A DNA stretch of 64,000 bases from Chloroflexota bacterium. GTDB lineage: Bacteria; Vulcanimicrobiota; JAMCWD01. The position numbers and the translations under genes were made by a program. Location: the NCBI GenBank assembly GCA_023475345.1, contig JAMCWD010000067.1:1-64000 (forward strand). Direction: 5' to 3'. Below the pieces are notes generated by a model, which was given only the letters and a program-made list of their open reading frames with translations, was not told the origin of the DNA and searched no databases. Shown here piece by piece: positions 62,168 through 64,000 of the stretch. The stretch's first letter is position 1; each line of letters starts with the position of its first letter.

Positions 62168-64000
62168 CCTTGTATAACCTTGAAAGCTGACAATTCGGGA
62201 AATAATGTTTCAAGATTTTCCAGAACGGCATCCCCCGCCTTGCCATGCCTGCTGTGCCTTCCTGGCAAAGGCCGACGCCGTGCCCCCAGCCGCCCCCGTA
62301 AAATTCATAAGCAGGCTCGCCATGGAACACCGTCCTGATGATCGTGAAAAAAGTGCTCTGCATTCCGCCCGTGCTTATGTGGCCGCCGGAAAAAAGCCAG
62401 CGTATCGAATCACGGTAAACGGTATATTCGCCCGTATCCGTTACAACGCGAAGCGCCTGGACACGCCCGCCGGGGGAACGCCGTAATATCTTCAAAGCCT
62501 TCACGTTTCCTACTCTTATATTTCTCCCCAATGTCTCAGGGAGACTCTCTGAAAATATCTCGGTCAGATCTGAAAGCGTATAATATTCTTTCCACCTGAA
62601 GCGGTGGGTGCCCGCGCAATAGCAGTCCGGCGGGTTTTTAAGAAATTTTCTGAATGCGGATTCCGTCGATAAATCGGGGGTCGGGCCCGGCCCGCACAAC
62701 CCGCCCGGCATCAACGGGTTATATTCGATACCCCATGCCTCGTCGGTGCCAGCGCCTATCCCCGCGCAGGTCGAATGGAAAGTCAGGTTGGCAGGGCGTC
62801 CGCGGTACGAGATATAAACGCCCCTGGTGTACCGGCAGGCATCGGTCGAGCGGAGTTTTTCCGAGCCTTCGCCGCCGTAAACCTGGCAGTGGACCGTGGA
62901 GCAGAGATCGTAGCCGTCGTTTCTATGCTTCCCTATGTTGACAAGCGCGAAAGTTCTCGCCATAACAGCCATGCTGCAGAGAGCCTGCCAGGGATAAATC
63001 GCGGGCATCTCGTTCGGCAGGACGCCTGCCACGTATTCCTCCAGATTAAGGATGTTCACCACACGAAGCCCGTAATATTTCGGTGTTATCTCCAGCTTCC
63101 CGCGCAGCTCAAAACTCCTGAACGTGCCGTTCTCCCTCGTGATAAAAAGTTTTGCGACCCTGTTACTCCCCGTTGAAACGTACAACCTGCCCGTTGTTTT
63201 CCCGATGATGCCGCCGTTTTCATCTTTTATTTCAAGATACGGCGCCGCGCCACCGGTGATTGATTGAACGGAAACATGTTTCTTCGGACCGAAATTCAAT
63301 TTGCTCTTATTGCCTGTCCCCTGGGTGAAACAGTTTTTTCTATCACAAGTTAAAGTGAACCCTGACAGGCTCCCCACGATAATTTTTTTTCTTCCCTGGT
63401 AAAGCCCGACTTTTATCGACGGGCCGCCGGTCTTAACCGGAATAACAGGAGGCCGGGGAGGGAAATATAAATCGCTTATATTTTTTTCAGCCTTATCTTC
63501 ATCGACAATATGCGGCGAGAGTAAATTAAGCAGGCGGGCGAACAGGAAACGAACCTCTGCGGAAGCTGCATTTTCCGGGCGGAGTAAATCTTCGCCGCAA
63601 TAAATGCAGCCGGAGTCTTTATTCATCAGTACCGCAGGCTCGCCTTTCCCCGATCCCCGCCACCATGCAAGAACCTTCGTGCAGTCCGACGGCCTGACGA
63701 GCATGGCCGTATTACAACCGAGTTTTATAATTTTCGGGAGCCCCTGTCCGATCAATGCGGGAACTGTCTGTATCGAATCCGCCTCCGGCTCGCCGCTTTC
63801 CCACCTGTAAAAATGAAGCCCGAAAAGATCGGCAAGCTGAAAATCATTGACAGTTCCGACAACCCTGTTTTTATCATCGCGGTACGAACTCTGTGCGAAC
63901 GCCAGCACCTTTCCGCCCGATGCCGCCCACTCCCTTATTTTCCGGCATGAGTCCGGCGAAAGACACCGGAGGTTGGCGAGTATTAAAATATCACCCGGCT
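62157..64000 (-). CDS. SpoIID/LytB-domain protein, partial (N-terminus beyond window)
   Basis: The frame stays open to the window edge, so at least 614 residues are present and the true start is outside. The N-terminal part (LRCLSPDSCRKIREWAASGG, GKVLAFAQSSYRDD) resembles a glutamine-amidotransferase-like fold of trimerisation or surface-layer proteins. The C-terminal SpoIID domain has ALCSMAVMARTFALVNIGKH, NLTFHSTCAGIGAGTDEAWG and the family's GGGWGHGVGLCQEGT near the end. SpoIID enzymes cleave denuded peptidoglycan glycan; the ending KILKHYFPNCQLSRLYKV is also standard. Confidence 0.88.
   Translation of the reverse strand, partial: PGDILILANLRCLSPDSCRKIREWAASGGKVLAFAQSSYRDDKNRVVGTVNDFQLADLFGLHFYRWESGEPEADSIQTVPALIGQGLPKIIKLGCNTAMLVRPSDCTKVLAWWRGSGKGEPAVLMNKDSGCIYCGEDLLRPENAASAEVRFLFARLLNLLSPHIVDEDKAEKNISDLYFPPRPPVIPVKTGGPSIKVGLYQGRKKIIVGSLSGFTLTCDRKNCFTQGTGNKSKLNFGPKKHVSVQSITGGAAPYLEIKDENGGIIGKTTGRLYVSTGSNRVAKLFITRENGTFRSFELRGKLEITPKYYGLRVVNILNLEEYVAGVLPNEMPAIYPWQALCSMAVMARTFALVNIGKHRNDGYDLCSTVHCQVYGGEGSEKLRSTDACRYTRGVYISYRGRPANLTFHSTCAGIGAGTDEAWGIEYNPLMPGGLCGPGPTPDLSTESAFRKFLKNPPDCYCAGTHRFRWKEYYTLSDLTEIFSESLPETLGRNIRVGNVKALKILRRSPGGRVQALRVVTDTGEYTVYRDSIRWLFSGGHISTGGMQSTFFTIIRTVFHGEPAYEFYGGGWGHGVGLCQEGTAGMARRGMPFWKILKHYFPNCQLSRLYKVKD

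Overview
The window is a chromosomal segment of a Gram-negative, apparently anaerobic, heterotrophic bacterium, probably from an uncultured lineage; I cannot name the phylum. Base composition is mixed, roughly half GC by eye. The case for an anaerobe is a complete flavin oxidoreductase/heterodisulfide-reductase-like electron-transfer operon (flxABCD-hdrABC type) and the absence of respiratory oxidase genes. The case for an outer membrane is many lipoproteins, an MsbA-type ABC exporter and a large surface-polysaccharide region. Housekeeping genes are present (infC-rpmI-rplT, rimO, dapL, glutamate dehydrogenase, two tRNAs), so this is chromosome rather than plasmid or phage.

Region by region: (1) 1-5.3 kb, minus strand: a Tat-signal aldo/keto reductase-like gene followed by three tandem TPR lipoproteins, the last cut by the window edge. 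(2) 5.5-7.5 kb: a glycosyltransferase, a decayed winged-helix regulator with a perfect palindrome upstream, and tRNA-Ile(GAU). (3) 7.7-10.9 kb: two tandem secreted proteins joining a chagasin-like inhibitor domain to a DUF3298-like domain, then a DUF547 protein. (4) 10.9-17.6 kb: hdrC-hdrB-hdrA-flxD-flxC-flxB-flxA in one tight minus-strand operon. (5) 17.7-19.6 kb: an AT-rich orphan gene and a 1.1-kb non-coding mosaic of degenerate repeats. (6) 19.6-21 kb: infC-rpmI-rplT behind a consensus promoter and a leader with mutually exclusive hairpins; infC appears to start at AUU. (7) 21-31.7 kb: a TauE/SafE permease, tRNA-Met, a FN3 protein, a POT peptide transporter, several secreted or membrane proteins of unknown function, and gdhA. 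(8) 31.7-42.6 kb: a TPR protein, rimO split by a frameshift at a T7 run, a lipoprotein, dapL, three tandem membrane-anchored 22-residue-repeat proteins, a transglutaminase-like protein and an Ig/ZU5-like lipoprotein. (9) 42.6-62.2 kb: surface-glycan region with a glycosyltransferase, sugar-nucleotide dehydratase/epimerase genes, MsbA-like exporter, methyltransferases, Wzx-like flippase, a carbamoyltransferase-SxtJ-DUF5989 cassette, two SGNH-like proteins, a cytidylate-kinase-like/alcohol-dehydrogenase/methylmalonyl-CoA-mutase run, and a deacetylase-like/unknown/formyltransferase-like overlapping trio. (10) 62.2 kb to the end: a SpoIID/LytB-domain protein running off the window.

The cell seems to conserve energy by flavin-based electron transfer, to take up peptides and deaminate glutamate, and to invest heavily in an envelope decorated with lipoproteins and modified glycans. 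The least explained items are the 22-residue-repeat trio, the chagasin-DUF3298 pair, the infC leader together with its duplicated promoter region, and the small-gene cassettes inside the glycan region.
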